NCBI GenBank assembly: GCA_949317995.1
Contig: OX439043.1
Coordinates: 43,591,560 to 43,655,559 of the forward strand
DNA: 64,000 nt
Direction of reading: 5' to 3'
Source: Acholoe squamosa
Lineage: Eukaryota; Annelida; Polychaeta; Phyllodocida; Polynoidae
The notes under the pieces are model-generated. The model had not been told where the DNA came from. It searched no databases and worked only from the letters and a program-made list of their open reading frames with translations. Position numbers and translations under genes: made by a program. Positions 1 to 11,855 of this stretch are shown in pieces (the first letter of the stretch is position 1; each line of letters opens with the position of its first letter).

Positions 1-148
1 GCCTATAGGTAATTTGACTGAAGATTTAAAGCTCGTTATGGAAAGATTTAGTACGTTGTGACTCTTCCTTAACAGGTGAATGCCCATGTTCTGTCAGGCA
101 CAGCACAATTGGTAGCGACATGTGAGTTTATTTACTGCTTTAGAGAAA

Positions 149-499
149 AGGGGGAGACACTAACTTTTTGAGGCAAGGGCCACTCGGGCCCACAGCTTCA
201 GAAATCTAAGGGCCCGCATCAAAATCTGTGGACCCGGAACAATTACTTACCTCTATATCAAATTTTTTTATGATTGAATATCATTAAGAACTATCTAAAT
301 TACCTGCATTCCTGGTAATTTTTCCTTTCCAACGATGACGTAAATATATAACATGACTATATTGACATAGGTATCAATTTGTATAACTGCTTTCAGCTAC
401 TCCTTTGGGCCACCCGGGCCCATAGGACGACCAATCCTTGAGAAACTGTGGGCCTGGATCAAGAATTGGTTCCCGGGCCAGTGTTAGTGTCTATCCCTG
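149..499. mobile_element. Family I inverted-repeat element, copy 2
   Basis: About 350 bp with imperfect terminal inverted repeats (gggggagacactaac at the left, gttagtgtctatccct at the right) and internal GGCC-rich palindromes (ccactcgggcccac). It is a diverged copy of the element at 34077-34407. No ORF. Confidence 0.6.
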
Positions 500-1351
500 G
501 AGAATGTAAAGTTTCCCCCCCTGTGCACCTACACGCTGTAACCCTTTTTATGTCAATATATTAAATAGGACAGGGATAGGGGACAAATGAGAGTGCTAGG
601 GTACAACATGCAGTAAAGCTTGTACAGAAGGGATTATATAAATTGTACGAGTAGGATATGCTTGCCTCGCAATAAAAGGAATAAACATTCTGCTTAAAAT
701 AGTTGTGTTGCCTTCATATAGATTTTAAGGCAGAGGGGTATTTGACGTTACTTACCCCGTTTCTCTCTCTCTGAAAGGTTATGTATGTGTTGACTCTTCC
801 CAACAAGTGACATCAATGTGTGTAAACCTATACGGGACTAGCACATTGCTAGTGATAAGAAAATCAGCCAGGTGGCTCAAGTAGTCGGGGGCTAACCCTA
901 CAACAAACCTCTTTGTATAGTTTACTTTCATGGTCTCATAGTCATGTACTATCTGTAGATATTCTGTCAAATTTACATCTATGGATAGCAAAAACCTTTA
1001 ACTTTTACTAGATAAGCATATTATAAATCTAATACTTTAAATACAAGAGAAATACAACTTTAAGATTTAAATAAGAGACAACATGTCACCCACATTGGGT
1101 ACACCCAGGCCACTGTCTCATTATCAAGCTAATCCTCTCCCCTCACACCTGGAACAATGGGGAGGTACTTAAGGCGATTAAGAAAGGGACAGGGTGCAGC
1201 TTATCTCCCCTATCAGTCTTATCAGTGACCATTGTTTTGTGGTGGATGAGGGTGAAGATAAGAGATTACCCAGAATTCCCTGACAGAATCCAAGATGGCG
1301 TCGGAGGCTAAAAACAAAAATGGCGACCTCCATAGAGGGATAGCTATGTGT
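500..1351. other. Intergenic, nothing recognised
   Basis: AT-rich sequence with short chance ORFs only. No repeats shared with the rest of the window were noticed apart from the boundary elements. Confidence 0.5.
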
Positions 1352-1520
1352 CCTATATACGGACTTAGCTGGTTTGATTATCAGCCAATGAAATGACACC
1401 AACTATCCACTGCGGTCCTCTCGGGGGCCAACTGGTACCCATCTGATAGTTGTTATCAGTAGAAATCGCTGATAACAAGCTCCAGTAATGGCGGCGCCCA
1501 TGGGACAGCATGCTACCTCG
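1352..1520. repeat. Family P repeat, GATA-rich, copy 1
   Basis: Matches the reverse complement of 43838-43985. Shared words include gattatcagccaatgaaatg, ggtacccatctgatag, gataacaagct and ggcggcgcccatggga. It carries several GATAA/TTATC motifs. Dispersed repeat of unknown origin. Confidence 0.6.
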
Positions 1521-1559
1521 GAATATACCACTCACACAGATGCATCATTAAACTACATA

Positions 1560-1800
1560 TATACAAAATAATGTCACAGCAGCAAAAACCAGAATCTCTT
1601 CACAGAACATTTCCTAACAACACAAGGAACGTCTTTGGGCACTTGTTATATTTAAATGCCGTGGTATCTAAAAACGCAGTTTGTCTAAAAATGTTTGGAA
1701 ATAATATGTTGAGATTAAGGTTGTCTCAAAATAATGGACAAGATAGTGCTTAGAAAAGTGCTTAGCTGCCAAATATGAGCATTTACAATCTAAACACTGC
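1560..1800. repeat. Family A fragment, diverged
   Basis: Resembles 61940-62160: aaaagtgcttagctgccaaa and caatctaaacactg are shared in the same order, next to a common gttacagcagcaaa-like start. A decayed end of an A-family element. Confidence 0.5.
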
Positions 1801-2574
1801 GTTTACATTGTAGTTTCACTTCCTCATGAATAATCAGATGCTTTCAGTTCTACTTTTATACAAACATGCCAGCTTCATGATCGCAGAATTATAGATGAAA
1901 CAAACATGCAAAGTGATATTCTAGAGAACTTAGATAATGTTACATTGACAGTATTGAACAGATAAAGAAAAGGAAGGACATCAGTCCAGTGTCCACACTG
2001 TAGAAGGACTTTAGTATCACTGCAAGCAAACTCTTCCAAAATGAGGCACGCACTTACCCAAAGGCACTTCTACCCACTATGTCTGCCTGAGATTTGTTTA
2101 GTTAGCGATTAAATAAAATTGTCAAGCCATCTAAACATTAGCAGAGCATTTAACCCGGCAGTATCTCAACGCTTAATGTTGTTAGATCTCGAAACTGGGC
2201 CACCGGGCTTCACCCTTTTTCTTCATTTCTCCCTTCTCCTCCCCTTGGATTTATACACTGTGGAGAATAGACATACGACAAAGATACACATGAATCCATA
2301 CCAATCAACTATACCCCTTTTGGCTGCATCAAAAGGCAATGATATAAAATTATACACCAGTGCTTGGTTAGAATAGTGTGATGTACCGGTATACCAAAAT
2401 GTAAAGAAGAAATGGCCTGCATTGCTATCTCTGATGCCCTAATTCTAGAGCCTGGAATCCCATATAGTAACAGGGTAAGGATTATACAATGGCCAATGAC
2501 CCTTATGCTCAAATACTAGACCTAGTGATCAAAACACACCTGTAATGTTCAGTAAATAGAACATTTAGTTGGGG

Positions 2575-2945
2575 CCCGGGGGGGCACTGAGCCTTGGTTT
2601 GGGTACCAACTGTGGTACAGACCCCGCAGAGCAGGGGCTGTCTACGCGGCGATAAGGGGGAAAAAGTGGGGCTGTCAATTGAATTAGATCATAGGATCAA
2701 GGCCTTTTGATAGCTGCTATAACTTGTATGGAATCAAGATAGCCTAAATATTGCATGAAATCATCCCAGAGCTGTGAAACAACCCTATTTCAAATGGAGG
2801 AGGCCCCCAAAAAGTGGGGCTGTTATCTGACTTACCTGAAAAAGGGGGGCTGTAAATTTTCAGCTGATTTTAAGGGGCTGTCAAATGGCTAAAAGGGGGG
2901 CTGTAGTTTCGCAGTTGGCACCAGATACCAAAGAGTGACGTGTGT
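2575..2945. mobile_element. Family E element, copy 1 (decayed right end)
   Basis: Starts CCCGGGGGGGCACTGAG and runs through gggtaccaactgtggtac to ggggctgtagtttcgcagtt near the right end, all shared with 20646-21063. The right terminus is degenerate. Several AAAAGGGGGGCTGT-like words repeat inside. Confidence 0.65.
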
Positions 2946-5900
2946 AGGTGTGGAGTGTTCACACCGGGTTCACACCCAAGAGTGTTGAGCCATGTGCAAC
3001 CATGTGTGACTGTCAAACAACAAGGTGGCACCACCATAGAGCACCTCTCTCCCCTAGTATCCCTTTCATGAACTGCCTCTAGGGGGGCGGTCTACAAGCA
3101 TGGCGGCCCTCAGTCAGGAACACCTCTCCTCGGTATAGGGAGGGGGTGGAGGGCATCTCCTGCATGGTGCCTTCTAGTCATGTGGGGGTTACAGACCCGG
3201 CTAATGGCAGGCTGGATGTTACTGTCCAGGACTGGCCTTCGTCTCCCACCCCCTACTCTGTGTGTGGCGCCTCTAGCGGCGTGTGGGCTACCCACTATGT
3301 ACACAGCGGGACCTGGGGGCTGTCAACGTCCGGCAGATAAGCCCGCCAACTTCCCACCAGGGGGCGGGAGTGCTGTCACTTCCGGTCAGATTGATGCTTA
3401 GTTTTAGTGGGGCTGGATCGTCCAACAGGAGTGGTCATTTTGCAGTATGGGTTTTTGGAAGAAGCAGGTAAATCCGTGACCTCAAGGAAAGTCTTCACAC
3501 GTACGTTACCCCATGTAGTCAGGATCAATTGGGCATCAATGCTGAAATGATTCGCACCATGTGGATAATTGTGGTTCAATATAAATGTACACAACGTAAG
3601 TCGCCATACCATAGCATCAGTTGTTGAAAGTGATTGAGTCTTCTAAATGTGACACTACACACTAAAATTAATAAAACCACTGCTGTAGGTTTAGTTAAAG
3701 CTTTTTGTGTGTTTTTTTTTTTTTCTATTCTTCTCTGTTCATTGCGAGTATCTTCTCGAGGGGGATGGATCTTTCTGGGACAACGGGAATGCTATGCATA
3801 ATCACACTGTCAATATTGATAACAGGAATATTATACCCACATGGACTTGTACCCAATGATAGCAGCCTACATATTTTGTGGTAATAACTGGGTGAGTAGG
3901 TTATATTGACCATTGTACATACATACTAACCACAGAGGCATAACGCTATCACTATACATAGTAGTAAAAGGGAATTCACCAATATCCCAGGAATGCCAGC
4001 AGATCTGCACTCCTCCTACATATAGGTAAACAAACATGCCCTGGAGTTTCTGCATCTGCCCTAAGTCCTGGCACCCTGTGGGGACCTGCTGTGGTTCACT
4101 GGTTTCCTGGATTTCCTGGAGGATGGTCTAGTATGGCGCCATAGGTCTCCCTATGAGACATTTCATGGAGGTTGTAGCGTTGTAACGGTATCTTGTCTGT
4201 GGCGAGTTACACCCACTTCAACTCTACATCCGGTTTGTAGTAAACCTTGTTGGTGAAAATGTCTTACTTGGGTCTCTAATGGGAAAGGAAAATGTTGCAT
4301 TATTCTCTCTCTTATTATCTTTTCATTTTCCATGAGATTTATTCTAGGAATTGTTCTGTAAATCATAAAGAATGGTGCGAAGGTTTATGTCCATTCTTCA
4401 AGTTTAGCTATAGCTTTACTGATAGTTGGGTGCGTTTTGCAACAAAAGAGTTTTTGAGAGTTTCACTTTTAATACATTATCTGCTATGAATGCAGATAAT
4501 GTGATGGATATATGATAATAATTATCTTGTATTCAATACCAGATTCACATCCTCAACTGGAGCCAGTGGTCTTGTCATTGAGGATGCACTTTGGCCTTAA
4601 TGGACCATAAGAAAACAAGCATTCCCCCAATGTGTCTGCTTGTATTAAGTGGTATGTTGACAGCTGCCATGCTGCGTTAGTGACAATCATCACTCTGACT
4701 ACTTAGGCACGTGCTATAATCAGGGCATGCAGTGGGTATACAAGTGGTTGAACTCATGGGGGTTTCTGATGGTTTCGTTTCGATTATAATGTGCAGGTTT
4801 CAGATTAAAATCGTATTAGAAGTACTAAATAATAAGTGGCATCTTTAAAATCCCATTCTTATCCAGTAATTCAGAGTTAATTGTTTGATCGATTGATAAT
4901 TTATTCACATTTGATTGTGTATTGTTAGCATTGAATCTATCAACTTAATTCGGCATGTGTCATTTAGGCCGTGTTGGGCTCTGGGGGTCCTGGTCCAGAC
5001 ACTACCTAACTGCTGTAACATGTTACAGAGGTGACTAACTACCTCAGGGTCTGAGACCTAAACCTGCCTCGACATATCCCATACCATGGAGGAGGCACAT
5101 TCAGGGACCTGTACTCCAGTTGTTGTGGTTCCAGTTTTTGGTCCCCGGTTGCCAGATCACGGAGGAGGCATGTCAGGAAATGGAGGGGCCTTGTTCTGTG
5201 TGTGTATATGAGGTTAGTGAAGGGAAGATGGAGAGAGGACTATTTAAAGTGTGCCTAACGTAAGGTGGTGGTAAACTCATGCAACTGTTTAAGTATGCAT
5301 GCTTCCAAAGAAAATGTGGCTTCCTTCTAAAAACTGCGTTAAGGTGACCTCACCTAGTTGCCTTCCTATAAATGACAATGAAGAATTACGACAGTGTCTC
5401 ATTTAAAAGGGACATAACTTCCTAGTGTGGCTTCCGAAAATTTAATGTATAGAAATAATTTACATTACCCGGTACATCCAGTAAAGCCCATGGCTGTCTA
5501 CCTCACCATGGTACATTGTATCTAGACTTCTTGATATGGCTACAATACTCAACCAGTCAATGGTTACTCACTATGATTCTTTGTAAATCGTCTGTACAAC
5601 TATACACTTTACACAGTGACTTGATCCATCTTATGAGGTATCCACTCTAGCTGGATGGGTAGTGAGGGAGGGGTCGGTGGTATATTGGCGCTTTGACGAC
5701 GTGCGTTAAGGTATCCTGGCGCCACTGCGCCCCCTCTTTCTGACTCCCTTCTGCCGACCACATCCGCAGTGAGCTGAGGGATGTATGGGCACAATACATG
5801 TATAAGGGGTCGGCTTTACCATCATTGTGGCATTGACAAAGTAGAGAAATCAAATTGAAGCTGAATTATTTGCTCCAACTGACCTACAATTCACTCACGC

Positions 5901-6480
5901 AGATACCAGGGGGCAGTAAGTGATCTGTGGAAGGGGCCATGTTATTAGGGAGCTAGAAGGCATTCATGGGGGACAAGATGGCAGCCTGCCGAGTATCATT
6001 AGTTTTAGTACTTGTGTCTGTGCGCTTCGGAGGCCTAGAGCTGCTCATCGAAACTAGGAGAATCTATATGAACTCAATAACCCTGCATATATACCGTAAC
6101 AACCACACAAGCTCACCTACATCTTTGGTATTGAGGTTTAGAATCTGTGTCATATCAGAATGAGGACTGGGTAGATATTTGTGGTGAATTCCTGGTTTTA
6201 TGTATAATGCATTCATTGTAAATATTTATGATTATATGAAACTACTGACACGTATTGTTTGACCAACCGTTACTCATTGTCGGTGCATCCAGGACCCCTA
6301 CTCAGAGCGATGCCTTGTGTTCTCCTCTAGGCACCTTATGATAAGGGCAAAAACAGTAACATGGTAGGTATAGGTCGGATTTTTTAAATATCATTTTGGC
6401 CGAAATATTGAATAGTTACTACAAATGTACTAATAACCATAACAGATAATCCATCTGGTATCTACTATAACAGCCAACAC
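2946..6480. other. Intergenic, no gene recognised
   Basis: Mixed composition. A somewhat GC-rich patch at about 3060-3420 has overlapping short ORFs in several frames without recognisable domains. The rest is AT-rich with chance ORFs. No RNA gene or clear repeat was found. Confidence 0.45.
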
Positions 6481-6639
6481 ATAGAAAGCTTGAGTAAGAA
6501 TCTTGGATTCTTTACTTGGGCGCAAGAAAAATGTCAAAATATCAAGAATAATAATGGATGTGAAGTGGAGTACAGATCTAGCGTTATTCAGCGTTATAAA
6601 TGTGGAATTCAGAATTTGTTTTTGTGTTAATAGTCCAGT

Positions 6640-6985
6640 TGGTGGTCAGTCGGGAGTAGTTTTGAGAAGATCGGAGATAAAAGATAAGATAAGGGTCCAA
6701 TTGAGGCCTTCTACTCATGGCCCCTGGTTTACAAATCTTTCTGTTTTTTCTTAAAGAGGTAATTTCTATTACTAGATAGGCTGATTTTTTTTCTATATTT
6801 CATCAAGTCATTTCCTGATTTGTTTTAGATTTTCTGTAAATATTTCTTATAACTTATCAATGATTTTGTGACTTTGGGTAATAGAAAATGGGAGAGAATT
6901 TTCTCAGAGGTTTAGAGCCCCACTGCCTCTGCCCACATCACCCTCCCGGCTGGGGAGGTTTCAGATACGACTGACCTAGGCCTGA
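6640..6985. repeat. Family D repeat, copy 1
   Basis: About 345 bp matching the reverse complement of 46796-47140. Shared words include ggtcagtcgggagtagtttt, gataagataagggtccaatt and agagccccactg. The same short reading frame is open in both copies, but no domain is recognised. Confidence 0.65.
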
Positions 6986-7135
6986 GTCGGATAAATCAGC
7001 ATTTACCGATTTGCCCTCCTCTGATATCAATACTTGATTAAATGACCATGCCCAGGAATCATCACATACGATTGTTACTTTCGATCTTGATATTTTGGCT
7101 CCAAATTTAAGTCAACGATAATCCCAGATTCTGTT

Positions 7136-7416
7136 GAAGCCATGCCGTGGCTTCTTGATGATGATGTAAAATAAAACTATCATAAATACTTTGGTTTGAT
7201 GGGACTATACGTGCAACCAGTTGAAGCCATTTCGTGGCTTCCTCTTGCAAGCAGAAAGTTATTTCTGTTGATGCCGTGATGTGGCTTCAGGACGTGGCCT
7301 CAGGATGGTGCAATGATGTTACATATCTGTCGATGCTAGTACATAGCCTCCTAGGTACTAGTATACCGCAATACAGAGGGAAGCCACATATGGCTTTAAG
7401 CCATAATGTGGCTTCC
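7136..7416. repeat. Array of GAAGCCA...TGGCTTC hairpin motifs
   Basis: Five short inverted repeats: GAAGCCATGCCGTGGCTTC (7136-7154), GAAGCCATTTCGTGGCTTC (7223-7241), a decayed one (7270-7288), GAAGCCACATATGGCTTT (7380-7397) and AAGCCATAATGTGGCTTCC (7398-7416). Related half-motifs recur at 11636-11652 and 11861-11887. Origin unknown. Confidence 0.55.
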
Positions 7417-9225
7417 TCTGTATCAAACAATGACTTATAGTTACATGTACTGTTTTGCAGCTCAGCTCAGTTTTGCACTCCATATCCAAAGAGACACCAT
7501 CCGTGCTATAGATTTACAAACCCATCCCCTTTTCCAGGGGTATTAAGTTAAAAAGTACCCATTTTCTTGGAAGATCGCGGACATTTTGGCCCCTGATATC
7601 ACCCCTTTTTCTTTAAACATGTGGAGTTTGATACCCTTCCTCAAAAAGGAGATATCGAGTGTAAAAGATTCCCCCTTTTTAGGCAAAACCCCGAAGATTT
7701 CTTCTTACAAAACACCACTTTCCTGTAAACAAAAAAAAACATTTTTTGGGTCTGAAATGACCCCCATATTTCTGCACTTCCATAACGATGATATAGTGTT
7801 TGTTCACGGTATAATTTGCAGTTTATATGAAGTGAATGTTCTTTGAGCCTTGACATGGCTTTATCATCTAAATGTCTCCTAAAATTGACACACCCTCCCG
7901 TTCCCGGGCTCCCGGCCCTCCCCCGTCTCACCATGCATGCACTTCCATTGTCTCAAAATATATATATATATATGTGATAATTGTATACGCATTTAAACTC
8001 TCCCCGTCTGTAGAATAACTTTTACCCTCCATCCAACAAGCTCCTTTCGTATTCGCCGTCACGGATGTTCCAATGAATCGTCCTATCAATTATAGTATCT
8101 TATTTTCTCAAGTAAAACTGCAGTACATGTAAGTGGTGCACCAACATGATTAATCTACGGGAAGGCTGTTCAAACTGATTTGTGAGAAAATTTTGCACTT
8201 TTTAATATGAATCATATTTTCATAACAATGGATATATAATATTAATCAGTAGTGATATCATTCTTGTAGTCAAGGAAACTCAACACGTTAGATTCATTTT
8301 TGTATTTCCATGTACAAAATGGACTTAGTTTAATAATTATAATGTGATAACCTTTTTCTACAGAATACAATGCGTTCAATCTCTGACATGACCCTGCATG
8401 CACACCCTACGTCTAAGCCTTATATACATGCAATCAAGTCACTCTCTCAGCCATTTTCAACAAGTCCACTAGTGGCCATAGCTCTCAGTCGAGTCCTTGT
8501 GTTTTGACGTCTGTCAAGTATTTTATATACATGAGATAACGTGGTCCATATACCCTTGGATTTAAATGCACACAACATTGTCGGGTACCTCTATAGTCAA
8601 TTAAGACACCTCAAAGTCTCTTTATATAAATAGGTAATAAGGTAACATGTACATGTATACATATTTGAAGTAACCGGGAGTCCTTCCAAATCAGTGCGGA
8701 CTAAAAAAAAAAAACCTGCTTCTGCTGAAGTCCATTTCTTCTTATATTCATAATACGACTTGTTTTCGTTTGAAAACAGGTACATGTATTTAGTTGGCAC
8801 GTGTTTTCTTCTAGAAGCCTGGGGCAATATATGTGTTTGTGGTCAGTATGATTAGGTGGAAAATACCTAACAATTTCTGTGCACCTCTATTGGTAAGTAA
8901 ACGGTGTCCCCATCATAAGAAGAACAATCTGCAATGCCCTTTAGATAATGACATGCGTGCAGTCATCTATTATCGTCGATTTGTAACATTTCCCTCATTA
9001 TCGCCACCTTTTGCACCACGACACTGCAATTCGTGTCAACACTTGTGAATTATGTTACCATAATACTGTATATAAAATGCAACATAATAACCAAAAAATC
9101 TTAATCATGTGAAAAAAAACACGTCATATTTTTCTCTCATACCAGCCATCACTCCACTTACACAGGCACATAATATTAATAGCATACGTATACAAAATGT
9201 TTATATTATCATAATATGAAGATCA
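7417..9225. other. 3' flank of the NK4 gene, nothing else recognised
   Basis: AT-rich, with a short (TA)n near 7961-7972 and chance ORFs. It may contain 3' UTR of the minus-strand gene. No repeat family with a second copy was identified. Confidence 0.45.
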
Positions 9226-9890
9226 CTACCAGGCACGTATCCCTTGGTGCACCTGTGACTGTACATAGCCCGGATGTTGCTGCATGGGCGGCATTGAGTT
9301 CATGTTACTGTATGTAGGGGTGGCTGCAGGGTAGGCGGCAAAAGGGTTAACGTTATACGGTGCACTATACGCAGCATTAGCCATACACGGCTTGCCGTCC
9401 CGTACCAGCACGGGCACGGCCACCCTGCGGGGAGGCTGTAACTGTGACAGCTCCAGGTGCTTGTCCTGCCGCTGCCGCTTCATCTTATACCTCCTGTTCT
9501 GGAACCAGATTTTCACCTGGGTGCCCGTCAGTTTGAGCATATTGGCGAGCTGCTCACGTTCTGGCGCCGACAGGTAGCGCTGCTGCTTGAACCGGCGCTC
9601 CAGCTCATACACCTGCGCCTGTGAGAATAGTACCCGCGGTTTCCGCTTGGTGCGCTGTCGTAATAAGTGACACTCAGTCTCACTGTCATTGTCATTGTTT
9701 TTGTGGATGTTTTTGTGGCTATTGCTGCTGTTGGTATTGCTGCTGCCGGAAGTGTGCTTACTGCTGGTAGAACTATGACCGGAAGTAGCCGACGGTACTG
9801 ACTTGGCGGCGGCGGGAGCTGAAGTTTGGTGATTGGAGAAGGAGGAAGAACTTCCTGTGTTGGTGTTGTCCAGCTCGGCGCATGGTGCTT
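9226..9890 (-). CDS. Nkx2-5: NK4/tinman-class homeobox protein, coding exon 2 (homeodomain, NK2-SD, C-terminus)
   Basis: Terminal coding exon, residues 253-473, ending in TAG. It begins after a pyrimidine-rich acceptor (ttctctcccacgcag) and its first two bases complete the split codon AAA (Lys253). An acidic/Asn/Ser-rich linker leads to the homeodomain at residues 334-393 (bases 9469-9648), with [14 protein letters not shown] in the recognition helix. Tyr54 is the NK2-class signature. Arg at position 52 (NRRYK) fits the NK4/Nkx2-3/2-5 group rather than Nkx2-1/2-2, which carry NHRYK. The NK2-specific domain follows ([15 protein letters not shown], residues 407-421), then a Tyr/Pro/Ala-rich tail ending GIRAW, an end I associate with vertebrate Nkx2-5. 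The DNA-binding nuclear role follows from the family. I saw no canonical polyadenylation signal in the 170 bases past the stop, so the 3' UTR may be longer. Confidence 0.95.
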
Positions 9891-10574
9891 CTGCGTGGGA
9901 GAGAAAATAGGAAAATGTTAGAATGTGAGAGAACAAGCAGAGAAAAAGAAGTTGTAAAAGTTGGCAAGCAAACTGAATCTGGGAAACATCAGACCAGTTC
10001 GCGAACTGGAGGAATTTCCTACAATACACAGTATGTTAGTAGATAAACGACTAGTCAGATTAAGCCGTAACTCTTCTTAGTCGTGCCTCTAAACATGGAT
10101 CATCGTAGAACTACATATAGTGGAACCAGGCATTGAAACTGGGATTTTTCAAAAGGGGAATTTGCATTGAATAGGAATGGAGGGAAGCAAGCTTGATACA
10201 TGAGGGCATAATAAGGGTGGGCAGGGTCCTCCTTGTCTGCCTATGCTTGAGTCACCTTACAAGTTTATGATTTCAAAGTTTAGTGTTTAAGAGAAGGCGC
10301 CAACGTTTGTTCTAGATATGGATAGTGATTGATATGGTTGGACATTGGCCTTGTATGCTGTTCCATAAGATCCCCTCGTCTGATGTCATGTTACTGCTGA
10401 CATGTACCTTAGTATGATACTGTCGGTGATCCAAACAAACAGGAGGCCACAGCCCCCTCCCCCCTTACCCGATCACTCAAAAACAAGCTCACTTTGACTT
10501 TTCAAAACAGAAGTATACAGGTTTACAAGTATCTTAAAAGTATGAAATTTATGTAAGAAAATTATGAAAAATTG

Positions 10575-10675
10575 AGGTAGAAAGTGGTAAAATTTCCTTG
10601 AAAAATTCTGAGGTCAGCCCCTTTTAGCTGAGCTAGATCGGGTGACCGGAAACCAAGGCTTTTTTGGCCTAGAAG
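10575..10675. repeat. Family B fragment in intron
   Basis: Carries ctgaggtcagcccctttta, gggtgaccggaaacc and ttttttggcct, matching the right end of the element at 33532-33922. The left end is not clear. Confidence 0.5.
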
Positions 10676-11249
10676 TCAAGCCTTGCACACAACAAACTAG
10701 ACTTGCCATAGTCTCCGTTATTTCTACCATTTTTAAAATCTTTAATTAGTTTTTTGGAGGCGCGGTAAGAATCGCATATTCTGGTTCAACTCTCTTTAAC
10801 TCATAATACCCATTTGCATTATAATTATAATTGTCAGAGAATTAAGTAAGAGTATAACACCGGGGTATAACAGTTAACAGGTAGAATTTCCCCTATGCTC
10901 TCAATTTGATAATGATAGTGAATCAACCGAAAGCAAATGCGGTTGATAAAACTTCGACCTGGGCCACGTAAACATTGCTGCATTTCATCCTGATTTGGGA
11001 CTTTAATAGATCTAGTACGTGACAGTACATTTTAGGAATAAGGAATAGTGTAATGCTGACGTGGGGTTCAGCTTCCATGCTCTAGACCTCCATAGTGAAA
11101 TGAATATACGCCCACCTAACCATATCTAACAGTATAGAATGGAAACATTCATGACAATAGAATAATTCCAGTCAAAAAAGCTAATCTTCCATTTTATAAG
11201 AAAAGTAATTCAAGTAGCCTGAAATGATATGAGCATTGCTGACATGGCC

Positions 11250-11330
11250 TAAAACGAAGGTTTGATTCCAATCACCCAATCGACCCTATAGCAAAACAGG
11301 GCCGATCCTACACTTTTCTTTTTAATAATT
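11250..11330. repeat. Family B fragment in intron
   Basis: The series cctaaaacgaaggtttgatt, then cacccaatcgaccct, then agggccgatcctacac is a diverged B-family left end. Confidence 0.35.
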
Positions 11331-11855
11331 GAGAACTTTGGGAAATCTTTAAGAACTTTTTCGTATTTTTCATTATTTTCAATCACTTTGTCATGGATAT
11401 AATCTCTGGGTCTACAGTCGATAGCTCAATTATCCGTACTTTTAGCATATTTTCCCCATTTCTCATACGTTCTTCATTTTCTTTAACCGTCAAATCAAAG
11501 AATCAGATAGATCTGCATGCCTACATTAACAAAAAGACATGGCTCAAAGATCCTACACTCCTGAAAGTTTGAGCCATGTTACTGAAAAGACATAATTTTT
11601 ATTTTTTTTTGCCCCATTCCCAAATATTAAAAGAAGCCAACATCTTTATGTGGCTTCACTTCAGTGCCATTTGTTCTTTTCACTCTTGGTGTATGACTAA
11701 ACGATAACTTTAATATTTGATACACTCAATAATTTTAGTTTGAATGCTCCTGATTATTATTTTTGACAAAAAACTTCCCTCCATCCCACCACATCTCTGA
11801 TAAACATGGGACGTGCATCTTTCACCTACACAACGTCAATCCACTGGTATATTAA

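Noticed and set aside
6503-6754. Similar peptides at 6503-6754 and 46908-47159 as a conserved gene
   Set aside because: Both lie in family D repeat copies, so the similarity is explained by the repeat.
9226-9890. Assignment to Nkx2-1 or Nkx2-2
   Set aside because: Those have His at homeodomain position 52 (NHRYK). This protein has Arg (NRRYK) and ends in GIRAW.
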